Shown piece by piece: positions 39,785-49,206 of a stretch of DNA of 64,000 bases. The notes beneath the pieces are model-generated. The model was not told the DNA's origin and made no database searches. It saw only the letters and a program-made list of their open reading frames with translations. Numbering within the stretch: position 1 is the first letter of the stretch; the number at the start of each line of letters is the position of its first letter. Both the position numbers and the translations under genes were made by a program. Source of the stretch: Bacillota bacterium (GTDB lineage Bacteria; Bacillota; Clostridia; Christensenellales; Aristaeellaceae); the NCBI GenBank assembly GCA_023459275.1, contig JAEWVC010000064.1, positions 62,001-126,000 of the forward strand, given 5' to 3'.

Positions 39785-41662
39785 CTATTTCCCGGCCCCA
39801 TCCACATAATGCTGCGCCTGGGCGTTCCAGAGGGTGGCATACAGGCCCTGCGCGTCGCAAAGCAGCGCCGCGTGGCCGCCGTGCTGCAGAAGGCGCCCGT
39901 TTTCGAAAACGGCGATCTCATCGCAAAAGCGGCAGGAAGAAAGCCGGTGGGAGATAAAGATTGCGGTACGGCCGCCAATGGTTTTATCAAAGGTGGAATA
40001 CACCTCAAATTCAGCGATAGGGTCCAGCGCCGCCGTCGGCTCATCCAGCACGACCATCGGCGCGTTTTTGTACAGTGCCCTGGCCAGCGCAATCTTCTGG
40101 GCCTCGCCGCCGGATATTTGAACCCCGTCCTCGTCGAAGTTTTTGTACAGCGTGCTGTCAATGCCCTCCGGCATGCGTTTGAGCCGCTGGGCAAAGCCCG
40201 CGTCATCCAAGCATTGCTCCGCCTTTTGATTGTCCGGAGTGCCGGATACCGCCACGTTTTGGGAAAGCGGCAGGGGAAACAGCTTGAAATCCTGGAACAC
40301 CACGGAAAACAGCGCGTGATACTGGGCATAGTCATAGGTTTTGATGTCCGCGCCGTTAAGAAGGATCTCTCCTTCCGTGGGATCATACAGGCGGCACAGC
40401 AGCTTCACCAGGGTGGTCTTGCCGCTTCCGTTGGGCCCCACGATGGCCAGCCGCTTTCCGGCCCGCAGGGTAAGATTCACGTGCCGGAGCACAAACGCTT
40501 GCGTTCCGGGATAACGGAAGGAAACATCGCGGAACTCAAAGACCAGGTCCCGTCCATCAAGGGGCGGAACGGCCTGCGTTCCCTTCTGGATCAAGGGAGG
40601 CATCTTTATATAGTCCAGCAGGGGCTTTACATATTCGGCGTTGTTCATCAGCTGCGCCCAGTCGGATACCAGCGAACCCAAAGCGGCGGAAAGCGCAGCA
40701 ATGGCCCCCACATACCTAAGAACGTCGCCGATCTCATACATGCCCACCATGGCCCGAAGGCCGATCAGCAGGTACGTGCCGCCGCTGACCGCCGCCTGCA
40801 TGGCGCTGCTCAGCCCGTTTTCCCGCCCCATAAAGCGGAAGAACCGGAACCAGGCCCGCGTATCGAACGCCTGCTCAAAAATGCGCATCAGCGCCGGCTG
40901 CTGGCCGTAAAGGCGGATGTCCTTGGCCGCCTCGTCCGCTTCCAGGTACTTGTTGTAATACCAGGCCGATGTGTTCGATTTTGCGTTTTCCCTGAACACC
41001 TCCTGCAGCATGCCATTTTCCTTGCGCTGGTACAGCGCCGTCAGCACAAGCCCGGCAGCCATCAGCCCGGCCAATAGAAGCGCGGCCCAGGGAGAGGTGG
41101 CAAAGCTGCGCACGTACACCGCTTTGGAAGAAAACAGGCCGGAAAGCATCAAAAGAGCGAAGACCAGTCCGAAAAAATTCTGCGCCACGGGCTGTATGCG
41201 AAAAAAACAGCCAAAAAGGCCAAGGCCATTGCCCACCATTTTGGTATTCATGTCCGCCAGCTTTTCATGAAGCCCGCTGTCCTCGGTGTAGGCATAATCC
41301 ATCTGGGCAAATTGCTCCGCAATCAGAAGGTTGATCCTGGGAGCGGCCAGGGAATCGCGGCTCAGTTCAACAGTGCGGGACAGATAGGCATTAACCACCG
41401 TGATCAAAAGCGTGGAAAGAACCGCGCCGCCGGCGTAAAGGGTGATCGACCGGATATCCCGCGTTCCTGCCAGAACGTTCAGGATCCGGGAAGAAAAGAA
41501 TAGCACGGCGATGGGCTGCAGCGCGGTGAGAAAAGACAATGCCAGCAGGCATGGAAAATAGGAAGGTGTGGTCTTGGCGATGATGCGGCTGCCCTCGAAT
41601 GTTATGCGCAGGCTTGCCCCAAGGCCAAGCCTTTTTTTCGTATCCCGCTGCCTTTCAGCCAT
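39785..41662 (-). CDS. ABC exporter half-transporter, second subunit
   Basis: 625 aa: six-helix exporter-type membrane domain (about 30-330; PCLLALSFLTALQPIAVLFF, SITLYAGGAVLSTLLITVV, ATSPWAALLLAGLMAAGLVL) and a nucleotide-binding domain with Walker A IVGPNGSGKTTLVKLL, signature ISGGEAQKIALARAL, Walker B MVVLDEPTAAL and switch ISHRLSS. The catalytic Glu is intact. ATG 41662 overlaps the end of the upstream half-transporter by 8 nt, so the pair probably forms a heterodimer. Substrate unknown; drug, peptide or lipid export are all possible. A longer frame to 41743 overlaps the upstream coding region. Confidence 0.92.
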   Translation of the reverse strand: MAERQRDTKKRLGLGASLRITFEGSRIIAKTTPSYFPCLLALSFLTALQPIAVLFFSSRILNVLAGTRDIRSITLYAGGAVLSTLLITVVNAYLSRTVELSRDSLAAPRINLLIAEQFAQMDYAYTEDSGLHEKLADMNTKMVGNGLGLFGCFFRIQPVAQNFFGLVFALLMLSGLFSSKAVYVRSFATSPWAALLLAGLMAAGLVLTALYQRKENGMLQEVFRENAKSNTSAWYYNKYLEADEAAKDIRLYGQQPALMRIFEQAFDTRAWFRFFRFMGRENGLSSAMQAAVSGGTYLLIGLRAMVGMYEIGDVLRYVGAIAALSAALGSLVSDWAQLMNNAEYVKPLLDYIKMPPLIQKGTQAVPPLDGRDLVFEFRDVSFRYPGTQAFVLRHVNLTLRAGKRLAIVGPNGSGKTTLVKLLCRLYDPTEGEILLNGADIKTYDYAQYHALFSVVFQDFKLFPLPLSQNVAVSGTPDNQKAEQCLDDAGFAQRLKRMPEGIDSTLYKNFDEDGVQISGGEAQKIALARALYKNAPMVVLDEPTAALDPIAEFEVYSTFDKTIGGRTAIFISHRLSSCRFCDEIAVFENGRLLQHGGHAALLCDAQGLYATLWNAQAQHYVDGAGK

Positions 41663-43508
41663 TGGCCATCGCCCCTTTCTCCCCCTCGGGCACGCTTTGA
41701 TAATAGCTGGCCTGCACGGAAAACATGCGGGCGTATATCCCATTCAGGCGCATCAACTCCTCATGGGTTCCTTCTTCCGCCACGGTGCTGCCGTCAAGCA
41801 GCAGGATCCTGTCGCAGAACCTGGTGCTGGCCAGGCGGTGGGAGATAAAGACGGAGGTCCTTCCCCGGGTCAGTTCCGCGTATTTCTGATACACCTCATT
41901 TTCGGCGATGGGGTCCAATGCGGCGGTGGGTTCATCCAGCACCAGCACCGGCGCATTCTTGTACAGGGCACGGGCCAGGGCCAGTTTCTGCTTTTCGCCG
42001 CCTGACAGCTCGATAGCGTCCGAATGGACCGATCTCACCAGCATCGTTCTTTCCTTTTTTTCAAGGCTTTGAACCTTCTCCCACAGCCCTGCCAGGCGAA
42101 GGCAGTGGAAAACCCTGTCCATGTCCGTTTCGTCCGGCGTCCGCTGCGACACATTGCCCGCGATGTCGCAGCTCAGCAGGTGGATATCCTGAAATACGGG
42201 CGAAAACAGCGAATAGTATTCATCCCGGTTATAGGCGGCCACGGGCTGGCCATTGAGCAGCACTTGGCCCCCGGTGGGCACGTACAGCCCACATAAAAGC
42301 TTGACCAGCGTGGTTTTGCCCGCGCCGTTTGTGCCTACGATGGCAACGCGTTCCCCAGGCCGGATGGTAAAGCGGATATCCCGAAGGGCCGGCTTTTCCG
42401 CCTTGGGATAGGTGTATTCCACCCCTGCGCAGGTAATGGACAGCGCGGGCGCGTCTCCCATGGGCAGGGGGATACCCTCCCCCGTATTCATACGGTCCGG
42501 CTGGTTCAAAAAGGCCCGGATATCCGCCATCTCCAGGCTTGCCTTGTGAAGGTCCCCGGCGGCCGTCAAAAGGCCGGCGATCCATCCCGCAATGGCGCCG
42601 ACTGCGGCAAAAACGAATACGAAATCCCCCAGGGACAGGCGGCCGTTCAACAGCAGGTAAATCAGAAACGCATAGGCCAGTCCATCCCGCAGGAAGACCA
42701 GCAGCCCGTCCAGCAGCTTTGTGCGCATTTTGCGGACGCCCACCTGATCCTCCGCATTCCCGTACAGGTCCAGCTGCTTTTTCACACGGCCGTGAAGCCA
42801 GCCGAACGCGCCGTACAGCCGGATATCCTTGGCGGCCTCCTCATCCTTCAACGCTTTTTGCAGCACATCAAACTGCCGGTACAGCTTGCTGCGCTCCTCC
42901 CGGGTGCTTTCTATGTAGCGGCGCAGGCTGTCCATGGCCCGCCAGTTCAGGATAGCCGACAGGAGCAGCACCAGCAAGATGGCCGGGTGTACGGTAAGGA
43001 TCACCGTGGCATACAGCAAAAGGCCCGCTGTGTTGGAAAGCACTTCCACCGCAAGCCTTGGGATGTTCATCCCCAGGGCATGGTTGCTGGTGAGCGCCTT
43101 GTCCGCCTTGTCCGCCACAGCCTTCGCGCCGGGGTCCTCCATCAGTTCATAGTCCATCCGCATCCGTTTTTCGCTTTGCCGCACCAGCATTTTCATAATG
43201 CCTACCGTGCCCACGGATTCGTTTACGATGGCGTCGGTGAAGCTCTTCAAATAATTCAGCACAGTAAGCAGCAATGCCATGCCGCCCACCAGCAGCAAAA
43301 AGCGCTCCGTACCCGCTCCGGCCTGGATCTGGTCGATCACCAGCTTGGGCATGAAGATCCCGGCAAAGGGCAGCCCCACGCGCATGGGAACAGCAAGGGC
43401 GCACAGGAGCACAAGGGCCTTTCGCTCCCGCCAATACACGGGAAGGACGAACCGGATCGTTTGCACAACCGATCCGGAGACTGATTCAGCGGACTTTTTG
43501 CGCTGCAA
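41655..43508 (-). CDS. ABC exporter half-transporter, first subunit
   Basis: 617 aa from TTG 43508 (LQRKKSAESVSGSVVQTIRF), chosen because AGGGGGG lies 8 nt upstream. An in-frame extension to 43763 runs through repeat-like sequence and overlaps the pyrG terminator. Membrane domain (VLLCALAVPMRVGLPFAGIF, FLLLVGGMALLLTVLNYL, GLLLYATVILTVHPAILLVLL) and NBD with Walker A IVGTNGAGKTTLVKLL, LSGGEKQKLALARAL, LVLDEPTAALDP and ISHRLAS. Both NBDs of the pair look active. The middle of the protein and the other half share AAKDIRLYG, indicating an old duplication. Confidence 0.9.
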   Translation of the reverse strand: MQRKKSAESVSGSVVQTIRFVLPVYWRERKALVLLCALAVPMRVGLPFAGIFMPKLVIDQIQAGAGTERFLLLVGGMALLLTVLNYLKSFTDAIVNESVGTVGIMKMLVRQSEKRMRMDYELMEDPGAKAVADKADKALTSNHALGMNIPRLAVEVLSNTAGLLLYATVILTVHPAILLVLLLSAILNWRAMDSLRRYIESTREERSKLYRQFDVLQKALKDEEAAKDIRLYGAFGWLHGRVKKQLDLYGNAEDQVGVRKMRTKLLDGLLVFLRDGLAYAFLIYLLLNGRLSLGDFVFVFAAVGAIAGWIAGLLTAAGDLHKASLEMADIRAFLNQPDRMNTGEGIPLPMGDAPALSITCAGVEYTYPKAEKPALRDIRFTIRPGERVAIVGTNGAGKTTLVKLLCGLYVPTGGQVLLNGQPVAAYNRDEYYSLFSPVFQDIHLLSCDIAGNVSQRTPDETDMDRVFHCLRLAGLWEKVQSLEKKERTMLVRSVHSDAIELSGGEKQKLALARALYKNAPVLVLDEPTAALDPIAENEVYQKYAELTRGRTSVFISHRLASTRFCDRILLLDGSTVAEEGTHEELMRLNGIYARMFSVQASYYQSVPEGEKGAMANG

Positions 43509-43535
43509 GAAACCGCCCCCCTGCCGATTTTTTAA

Positions 43536-43600
43536 GCCGCACGGGTTTCGCGGCCCTACGGACCCTGTTGCCTTCCTCCTTTGAACGAATAGGAGGAAGG
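43536..43600 (-). promoter_or_regulatory. Leader hairpins before the ABC exporter operon
   Basis: 43571-43600: perfect 10-bp stem CCTTCCTCCT/AGGAGGAAGG, hiding an SD-like AGGAGG on the minus strand. 43536-43554: GCCGC/GCGGC around a 9-nt loop, followed on the minus strand by TTAAAAAAT. Together they could attenuate the exporter mRNA; no leader peptide with a proper start was found. Confidence 0.4.
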
Positions 43601-43677
43601 AAGTATTTAGAAAGGTTAACGAAAGATGCAATGGCTCAACGTACCGGCCCTCAAGGCAAAGATACGAAGCGTTCTGC

Positions 43678-43706
43678 AAAAAGGCGGCGGGCAAATGCCC
43701 ACCGCC
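43678..43706 (-). terminator. Terminator of pyrG
   Basis: Minus strand GGCGGTGGGC-ATTT-GCCCGCCGCC (one mismatch) followed by TTTTT, 13 nt after the pyrG stop. Confidence 0.85.
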
Positions 43707-43719
43707 CGGTTGGATATGT

Positions 43720-45336
43720 TTATTCGTCCGTCTCTTCGGCAGCTTTGAGCGCCGCGCCCACAAAATCCCTGAACAAGGGATGCGGGCGGTTGGGGCGGCT
43801 TTTCAGCTCCGGATGGAACTGCACCCCCACAAACCAGGGATGGTCGGCGATCTCCACGATCTCCACCAGGTTCCGCTCCGGATTCCGGCCGGCCACGCGC
43901 ATGCCGCCCGCCACAAACCTGTCCAAATACGCGTTGTTGAACTCATAGCGGTGGCGGTGGCGCTCCCAGACCTCTTCGGTGTCATAGGCCGCATGGCTGA
44001 AGGTGCCTGGGATAAGCTCGCAGCGGTACTTGCCCAGCCGCATGGTGCCGCCCAGATCCTGCAGGTTTTGGTCCGGCATCAAATCGATGACGGGGTAGGT
44101 GGTGTGGGGATCGGTCTCTGTGGTATTGGCATCCCGCAAGTCCAGCACGTGGCGGGCAAACTCGATCACCGCCATTTGAAGCCCCAGGCAAAGGCCGAAG
44201 AAGGGAATTTGATTCTCCCTGGCATAGCGCACGGCCACCATCTTTCCCTCCAGCCCCCGGGAGCCAAAGCCGCCGGGTACCAGGATACCGTGGGCATTTT
44301 GCAGCCTTTGGGCTACGTTCTCCTCCGTCAATTCCTCCGCGGCCACCCAATCGATGCGCACCTTGGCATGATGGTGGATTCCGCCGTGGGTCAGCGCCTC
44401 CACCACGCTCAGGTAGGCGTCGGGCAGTTCGATATATTTCCCTACCAGGGCGATGGTAACGGACCTGTCGCAGGTCAATTGCCGGTTGACCATGGCCTGC
44501 CACTCGGTAAGGTCGCACTCCCCCTCCGGGATGCCCAGCATCTGGCACACCTTTTGATCCATGCCCTCGGCGTGGAGCATCAGGGGCACTTCATAAATGG
44601 TGCGGGCGTTGAGGTTTTGGAACACCCTGTCCACCGGAAGGTTGCAGAACAGCGAAATCTTGGAGCGCAGTTCAAAGGGGATGGGATGCTCGCTGCGGCA
44701 CACCAGCATGTCCGGAGAGATGCCGATGGCTCCCAGCTCCTTCACGCTGTGCTGGGTGGGCTTTGTTTTCAGTTCTCCCGCGGCGCTTAAGTACGGCACC
44801 AGCGTCACGTGGATATACAGGCAGTTTTCCCTTCCCACCTCGGCGCGCATCTGCCGGATGGCTTCCAAAAAGGGCTGGCTCTCAATATCGCCCACCGTGC
44901 CGCCCACCTCGGTGATCACCACATCCGGGGGGTTCGGCGTGCGGGAGATGGCCAGAATGTTCTTCTTGATCTCGTTGGTGATGTGCGGGATCACCTGGAT
45001 GGTGGCGCCCAGATACTCGCCCCGGCGCTCCCGGTCGATGACCGTCTTGTATACGCGGCCGGAGGTAACATTGGCCGCCTGGGTGAGGCTTTCGTCGATG
45101 AAACGTTCGTAGTGGCCCAGGTCCAGGTCGGTCTCCGCGCCGTCGTCGGTGACGAATACCTCCCCGTGCTGGTAGGGATTCATGGTTCCGGGGTCCACGT
45201 TGATGTAAGGGTCAAACTTCTGGATAGAAACCTTCAGGCCCCGGCATTTGAGGAGCCGCCCCAGGGATGCCGCCGTGATCCCCTTGCCCAGGGAAGAGAC
45301 CACTCCGCCGGTCACGAAGATGAATTTGGTGTTCAT
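43720..45336 (-). CDS. pyrG: CTP synthase PyrG
   Basis: 538 aa, makes CTP from UTP, ATP and glutamine. N-terminal synthetase: MNTKFIFVTGGVVSSLGKGI (P-loop), IQKFDPYINVDPGTMNPYQH, ITEVGGTVGDIESQPFLEA. C-terminal class I glutamine amidotransferase: LVPGGFGSRGLEGK, FFGLCLGLQMAVIEFAR (nucleophile Cys), VQFHPELKSRP (His, Glu). Length is normal and all catalytic residues are present. It has its own promoter. The leader is only about 40 nt and lacks the G-rich start and terminator stem used for CTP-dependent attenuation in B. subtilis, so that control is apparently absent here. Confidence 0.97.
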   Translation of the reverse strand: MNTKFIFVTGGVVSSLGKGITAASLGRLLKCRGLKVSIQKFDPYINVDPGTMNPYQHGEVFVTDDGAETDLDLGHYERFIDESLTQAANVTSGRVYKTVIDRERRGEYLGATIQVIPHITNEIKKNILAISRTPNPPDVVITEVGGTVGDIESQPFLEAIRQMRAEVGRENCLYIHVTLVPYLSAAGELKTKPTQHSVKELGAIGISPDMLVCRSEHPIPFELRSKISLFCNLPVDRVFQNLNARTIYEVPLMLHAEGMDQKVCQMLGIPEGECDLTEWQAMVNRQLTCDRSVTIALVGKYIELPDAYLSVVEALTHGGIHHHAKVRIDWVAAEELTEENVAQRLQNAHGILVPGGFGSRGLEGKMVAVRYARENQIPFFGLCLGLQMAVIEFARHVLDLRDANTTETDPHTTYPVIDLMPDQNLQDLGGTMRLGKYRCELIPGTFSHAAYDTEEVWERHRHRYEFNNAYLDRFVAGGMRVAGRNPERNLVEIVEIADHPWFVGVQFHPELKSRPNRPHPLFRDFVGAALKAAEETDE

Positions 45337-45381
45337 TCCGCATCCTCCCTTCCGCTGTTCCCGAAAAACAAACTATGCTCC

Positions 45382-45410
45382 ATTGTACAAGCCGGAAGGG
45401 TATCCGTCAA
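45382..45410 (-). promoter_or_regulatory. Promoter of pyrG
   Basis: Minus strand TTGACG (45405-45410), 17 bp, TACAAT (45382-45387), about 45 nt before the start codon. Confidence 0.75.
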
Positions 45411-45430
45411 TGGGAAAACTGCAGGAAATG

Positions 45431-45473
45431 CAAAAAAAGCGGAGAAGGCTCCTTTCGATAAGGAAGCCCTCCC
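45431..45473 (-). terminator. Terminator of the nucleoside transporter operon
   Basis: On the minus strand an imperfect stem (GGAGGGCTTCCTT against AAAGGAGCCTTCTCC) is followed by a run of seven T, about 20-60 nt after the last permease stop. Confidence 0.6.
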
Positions 45474-45491
45474 CGTTGCCGGAAAACCATA

Positions 45492-46451
45492 TTATCTCCC
45501 GCCCTTGTCGTAGGGGATGCCCGAAGCTCTTGGCGCCTGGGAGTTCCTGCTGGAGAAAGCCAGCACGATGAGCGTAGCGATGAAGGGGATCATTTTATAA
45601 ATGTCGCTGGGGATCTTCAGCGCTTTCAAAAAGTCGATACCGGAATAGGCGGATGCAATTGTCTTCATCAGCCCGAAGAACAGCGCAGCGAAGAAAATGC
45701 GCAGCGGCTTCCACTGCCCGAAGATCAATACCGCCAGCGCCAGAAACCCGTAGCCGGATACCGTAGCGCTGAATTCCGTGGACGTGGGCACCACAAAGAT
45801 CAACCCGCCCAGGCCCGCCAGCGCCCCGGAGATCATGACCCCGGCATACCGGATACGGTACACGTTCACGCCCACGCTGTCCGCCGCCTGCGGATGCTCG
45901 CCGCATGCCCGGAGGCGCAGGCCGAATTTCGTCTTATACAGCACAAATGCAGCAGCCGCCAAAATCAACAGCCCCAGGTAGGTTGTGATATAGGCGTTCT
46001 GAAATAGCAGCGGCCCGATCACAGGGATATCCCCCAGCATCGGCACCTTGTGTATGCGGAAGGTGTTTTCAAAATGCACCTGCTGTACCCCGTTGGCCTG
46101 CAGTGTCCTTGCGGCATAGATGGCGATGGCAGGGGCCACCATGTTCAACGCCGTGCCGCTGATGGTCTGGTCAGCCCGCAAGTTGACGGAAGCGTAGGCG
46201 TGCAGCAATGAAAAGATCAGGCCGGACCCTGCGGCGACCAAAATGGCCAGCAGCAGCAATCCCTGGCCGCTCATTACGCTTTCCATCCTGTTTACAAAGA
46301 GGACGCTGCAAAACGCGCCCATGATCATAATACCTTCCAGCGCGATGTTCACCACGCCGCTGCGTTCTGAAAACATGCCGCCCAAGGCCACCACCAGCAA
46401 TGGGATGGAGAAAAACATCATCTGCTGCACCAGGAAATAAATCGCGTCCAT
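45492..46451 (-). CDS. nupQ: Nucleoside ABC transporter permease (NupQ/YufQ-like)
   Basis: 319 aa BPD_transp_2 (RbsC-type) permease with about eight to ten helices. Seen: FFSIPLLVVALGGMFSERSGVVNIALEGIMIMGAF, characteristic of the BMP-linked nucleoside permeases (YufQ/NupQ), GLRLRACGEHPQAADSVGVNV and RYAGVMISGALAGLGGLIFV. Its ATG directly follows the NupP stop (TAGATG). With NupP it forms the channel of a guanosine/nucleoside importer, as in B. subtilis NupNOPQ; the exact nucleoside is inferred. Confidence 0.9.
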   Translation of the reverse strand: MDAIYFLVQQMMFFSIPLLVVALGGMFSERSGVVNIALEGIMIMGAFCSVLFVNRMESVMSGQGLLLLAILVAAGSGLIFSLLHAYASVNLRADQTISGTALNMVAPAIAIYAARTLQANGVQQVHFENTFRIHKVPMLGDIPVIGPLLFQNAYITTYLGLLILAAAAFVLYKTKFGLRLRACGEHPQAADSVGVNVYRIRYAGVMISGALAGLGGLIFVVPTSTEFSATVSGYGFLALAVLIFGQWKPLRIFFAALFFGLMKTIASAYSGIDFLKALKIPSDIYKMIPFIATLIVLAFSSRNSQAPRASGIPYDKGGR

Positions 46452-47654
46452 CTATGCTTTCCCTCCCTCGCCGGCATCTTCTGTCTTCACCGTTTCCTCC
46501 TGCACCCGCTGCCCGTCAAGCCTCGCCCTGCGGCTCTTCACCCGGCCGAAAACATCCCGCACGAACAGGGAGAAGGCGCTGAAATAGATGATGATACCGA
46601 TGATGATGTCAATGATTTCGTTCATATATTTCAGAGATTGCAGATACGACCCGCCTACCATGATATACGCCACGAACAGGCCGGAGAAGATAATCCCGAT
46701 AGGGTTTGAAAGACCCAGCAGCGCCACGGGGATGCCATTGAAGCCCTGGACAGAGAGCACCTCCTCCAGGCGGATATGCAGCCCCTGGGAAGGCGCCAGG
46801 TACATCAGCCCGCCGGCTGCTCCGGCCAGCGCCCCGGCGATGGCCATGGACAGCACGATGGAGCGTTTTTCATTGATCCCCGCATAGCGGCTGGCGCTGC
46901 GGTTGTAGCCGCAGGCCTTCAGTTCATAGCCGAAGGTGGTGCGGTTCAGGATCACATAGACTATCAGTGCCAGCAGGACCGCGATGAGTATGCCGCCGTT
47001 CACGCTGGACGCATCCTTGTATTTCCCCACCAGCGTATAAAAAATATTGTTGAGGCCCGCCGCGGGGATCACCGCGTGCTTGTCCACATTGACGGTAATG
47101 TTTTTCAGCTTATCATACACAAGGTACGCATTTTGCCCAGTGGCGGCATTGTAGACCGTCAGGTTCCTGATCAGGTAATTGACGCCGTACATGCCGATGT
47201 AGTTCATCATGATGGAGGAAATGACCTCATTCACATTGAACAGCGCCTTGAAAACGCCGGGCACCATGCCCCACAGCGCGCCGGCGGCCATCCCGCAAAG
47301 CAGTGCGCCCAGCCATTGGACGGGTCCAAGGAAATCCCCGGTGACGCCCACCAGGATCGCCACAAAGCCGCCCACAATCAATTGCCCGGCGGCGCCGATA
47401 TTGAAAAGCCCCGTCTTGAAGGCAAAACCCACCGAGAGGCCGGTTACGATGATGGGCGTTGCATAGTACAGGACCTGGCCCATCCCCTTCATGCCGTTGT
47501 TGAATCCGCCGGCCAGGATGATCCACAGCCCCTTTACCGCATTTTGCGGATTGCTGACAAGAAGAATCACAAAGCCCGCCGCAAGACCCACCAGGATGGC
47601 AATCAGCGAGGAAGCAGCGCTGGACAGGCCCTTGAGCCGGAATCTTTTCTTCAC
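46452..47654 (-). CDS. nupP: Nucleoside ABC transporter permease (NupP/YufP-like)
   Basis: 400 aa BPD_transp_2 permease. Seen: SLIAILVGLAAGFVILLVSNPQNAV, the NupP-type ATPIIVTGLSVGFAFKTGLFNIGAAGQ, SSIMMNYIGMYGVNYLIRN, and GYNRSASRYAGINEKRSIVLSMAIAGALAGAAG. It starts with GTG 47654, which overlaps the NupO stop in the sequence GTGA. A charged C-terminal tail (KSRRARLDGQRVQEETVKTE) is cytoplasmic. It forms a heterodimer with NupQ. Confidence 0.9.
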   Translation of the reverse strand: MKKRFRLKGLSSAASSLIAILVGLAAGFVILLVSNPQNAVKGLWIILAGGFNNGMKGMGQVLYYATPIIVTGLSVGFAFKTGLFNIGAAGQLIVGGFVAILVGVTGDFLGPVQWLGALLCGMAAGALWGMVPGVFKALFNVNEVISSIMMNYIGMYGVNYLIRNLTVYNAATGQNAYLVYDKLKNITVNVDKHAVIPAAGLNNIFYTLVGKYKDASSVNGGILIAVLLALIVYVILNRTTFGYELKACGYNRSASRYAGINEKRSIVLSMAIAGALAGAAGGLMYLAPSQGLHIRLEEVLSVQGFNGIPVALLGLSNPIGIIFSGLFVAYIMVGGSYLQSLKYMNEIIDIIIGIIIYFSAFSLFVRDVFGRVKSRRARLDGQRVQEETVKTEDAGEGGKA

Positions 47655-49177
47655 ACCACTTCACTCCTTCCGGACCCGGCCATGTACAGGCCCAGCTCCT
47701 GCGCCGTGACCCCTTTGGCGTCCAGGTTGGCGACGATCTCCCCTTCATACATCACCAGGATGCGGTCCGCAATGTTCATCACCTCATCCAGTTCCAGGGA
47801 AATGATCAGCACCGCACGGCCTGCGTCCCGCTGGGAGATCAGCTGCTTGTGGATGTATTCGATGGCGCCCACGTCCAGGCCTCTGGTGGGCTGAACGGCG
47901 ATCAGCAATTCCGGCAACAGGCTGATTTCCCTGGCTACGATGGCCTTTTGCTGATTGCCCCCGGACATACTCCGGACGGTGGTGTATGCCCCCTGGCCCG
48001 AGCGGATATCAAACTTTTCGATCAATTCGTTGGCATGACGGTAGATCTCCCTGAAACGCAGAAAGCCCCTGCGCTGGAACGCGGGCTTATGGTAGCTTTT
48101 GAGCACCAGGTTCTCCGCCAGGGAATAATCCAGCACCAGGCCGTGCCTGTGCCTGTCCTCGGGGATATGGGACATGCCGAGATCATTGCGGTGCCGTATG
48201 GAAACATGGGTGATCTCCGCTTCGTTCATAAAAATCTTTCCGCTGTCAGGCGCCATCAGCCCGGTCAAGGCGTAGACCAGCTCACTCTGGCCGTTTCCGT
48301 CGATGCCCGCCACGCAGACGATCTCCCCCGCGCGCACATGAAAGGACACATTGTTGACCAGCTTTTTCCCGTGGTGGTGGCTGAACACGGAAAGATTCTG
48401 CACCGTCAGGGCCGGCCTGCCGGGCTGGGCTTCCTGCTTTTCCACCACAAAGCTCACCTTTCGGCCCACCATCATCTCCGCAAGCTGTCCCACGGAAACG
48501 TTCTTCACGTCCACGGTGCCGATCAGTTGGCCCTTGCGAAGCACCGTGCAGCGGTCCGCCACCTGCTTGATCTCATTGAGTTTGTGGGTGATGAACAGAA
48601 TGGATTTGCCCTCCGCGGCGAGCCCGCGCATGATCTTCATCAGCTCGTCGATTTCCTGGGGCGTCAGAACAGCCGTGGGCTCGTCAAAGATCAGCACCTC
48701 GTTGTCCCGGTAGAGCATTTTCAAAATTTCCACCCGCTGCTGCATGCCAACGGTGATATCGGAGATCAGCTTGTCCGGCTCAACCATCAACCCGTACTGC
48801 CTGGACAGATCCACAACCTTCTTGCTTGCCTCCTCCATGCGCAGCACGCCGTGCCTGGTGGTCTCCACACCCATGACGATATTTTCCAGCACGGTGAAAT
48901 TGTGCACCAGCTTGAAATGCTGATGAACCATGCCGATGCGCAGGGCATTGGCGTCGTTGGGATCATGGATTTTTACTTCCTGCCCGTTCTTTTTGATGAT
49001 CCCGCCGTCCGGCTGGTACAGGCCGAACAGCACACTCATCAGCGTGGATTTCCCCGCGCCGTTCTCGCCCAGCAGCGCATGGATCTCGCCTTTTGCAAGC
49101 TGAAGGCTCACGTCGTCATTTGCGCGGATCCCTGGAAAATCCTTGGTGATATGAAGCATTTCAATGACATAATCCAT
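47651..49177 (-). CDS. nupO: Nucleoside ABC transporter ATP-binding protein (NupO/YufO-like)
   Basis: 508 aa with two ABC domains in tandem, RbsA-like. Domain 1 (about 5-240): Walker A ALLGENGAGKSTLMSVLFG, signature ITVGMQQRVEILK, Walker B VLIFDEPTAVL. Domain 2 (about 255-500): Walker A degenerate (CVAGIDGNGQSELVYALTG), signature MSGGNQQKAIVAREI, LLIAVQPTRGLDVGA. Degeneration of the second site is normal for this family. The start at 49177 follows AGGGGGGCGC; the frame upstream to 49255 has no similarity. It lies 86 nt downstream of the binding-protein gene, with a stem-loop between. Confidence 0.93.
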   Translation of the reverse strand: MDYVIEMLHITKDFPGIRANDDVSLQLAKGEIHALLGENGAGKSTLMSVLFGLYQPDGGIIKKNGQEVKIHDPNDANALRIGMVHQHFKLVHNFTVLENIVMGVETTRHGVLRMEEASKKVVDLSRQYGLMVEPDKLISDITVGMQQRVEILKMLYRDNEVLIFDEPTAVLTPQEIDELMKIMRGLAAEGKSILFITHKLNEIKQVADRCTVLRKGQLIGTVDVKNVSVGQLAEMMVGRKVSFVVEKQEAQPGRPALTVQNLSVFSHHHGKKLVNNVSFHVRAGEIVCVAGIDGNGQSELVYALTGLMAPDSGKIFMNEAEITHVSIRHRNDLGMSHIPEDRHRHGLVLDYSLAENLVLKSYHKPAFQRRGFLRFREIYRHANELIEKFDIRSGQGAYTTVRSMSGGNQQKAIVAREISLLPELLIAVQPTRGLDVGAIEYIHKQLISQRDAGRAVLIISLELDEVMNIADRILVMYEGEIVANLDAKGVTAQELGLYMAGSGRSEVV

Positions 49178-49206
49178 TGCGCCGCCCCCCTGCATGGTCC
49201 ATATAA

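Noticed and set aside
39785..43508. The ABC pair as a bacteriocin or lantibiotic system
   Set aside because: No precursor peptide, modification enzyme or C39 peptidase domain is present around it.
43509..43763. N-terminal extension of the first ABC half-transporter to 43763
   Set aside because: The extra 85 residues run through repeat-like DNA, overlap the pyrG 3' end and have no transporter similarity.
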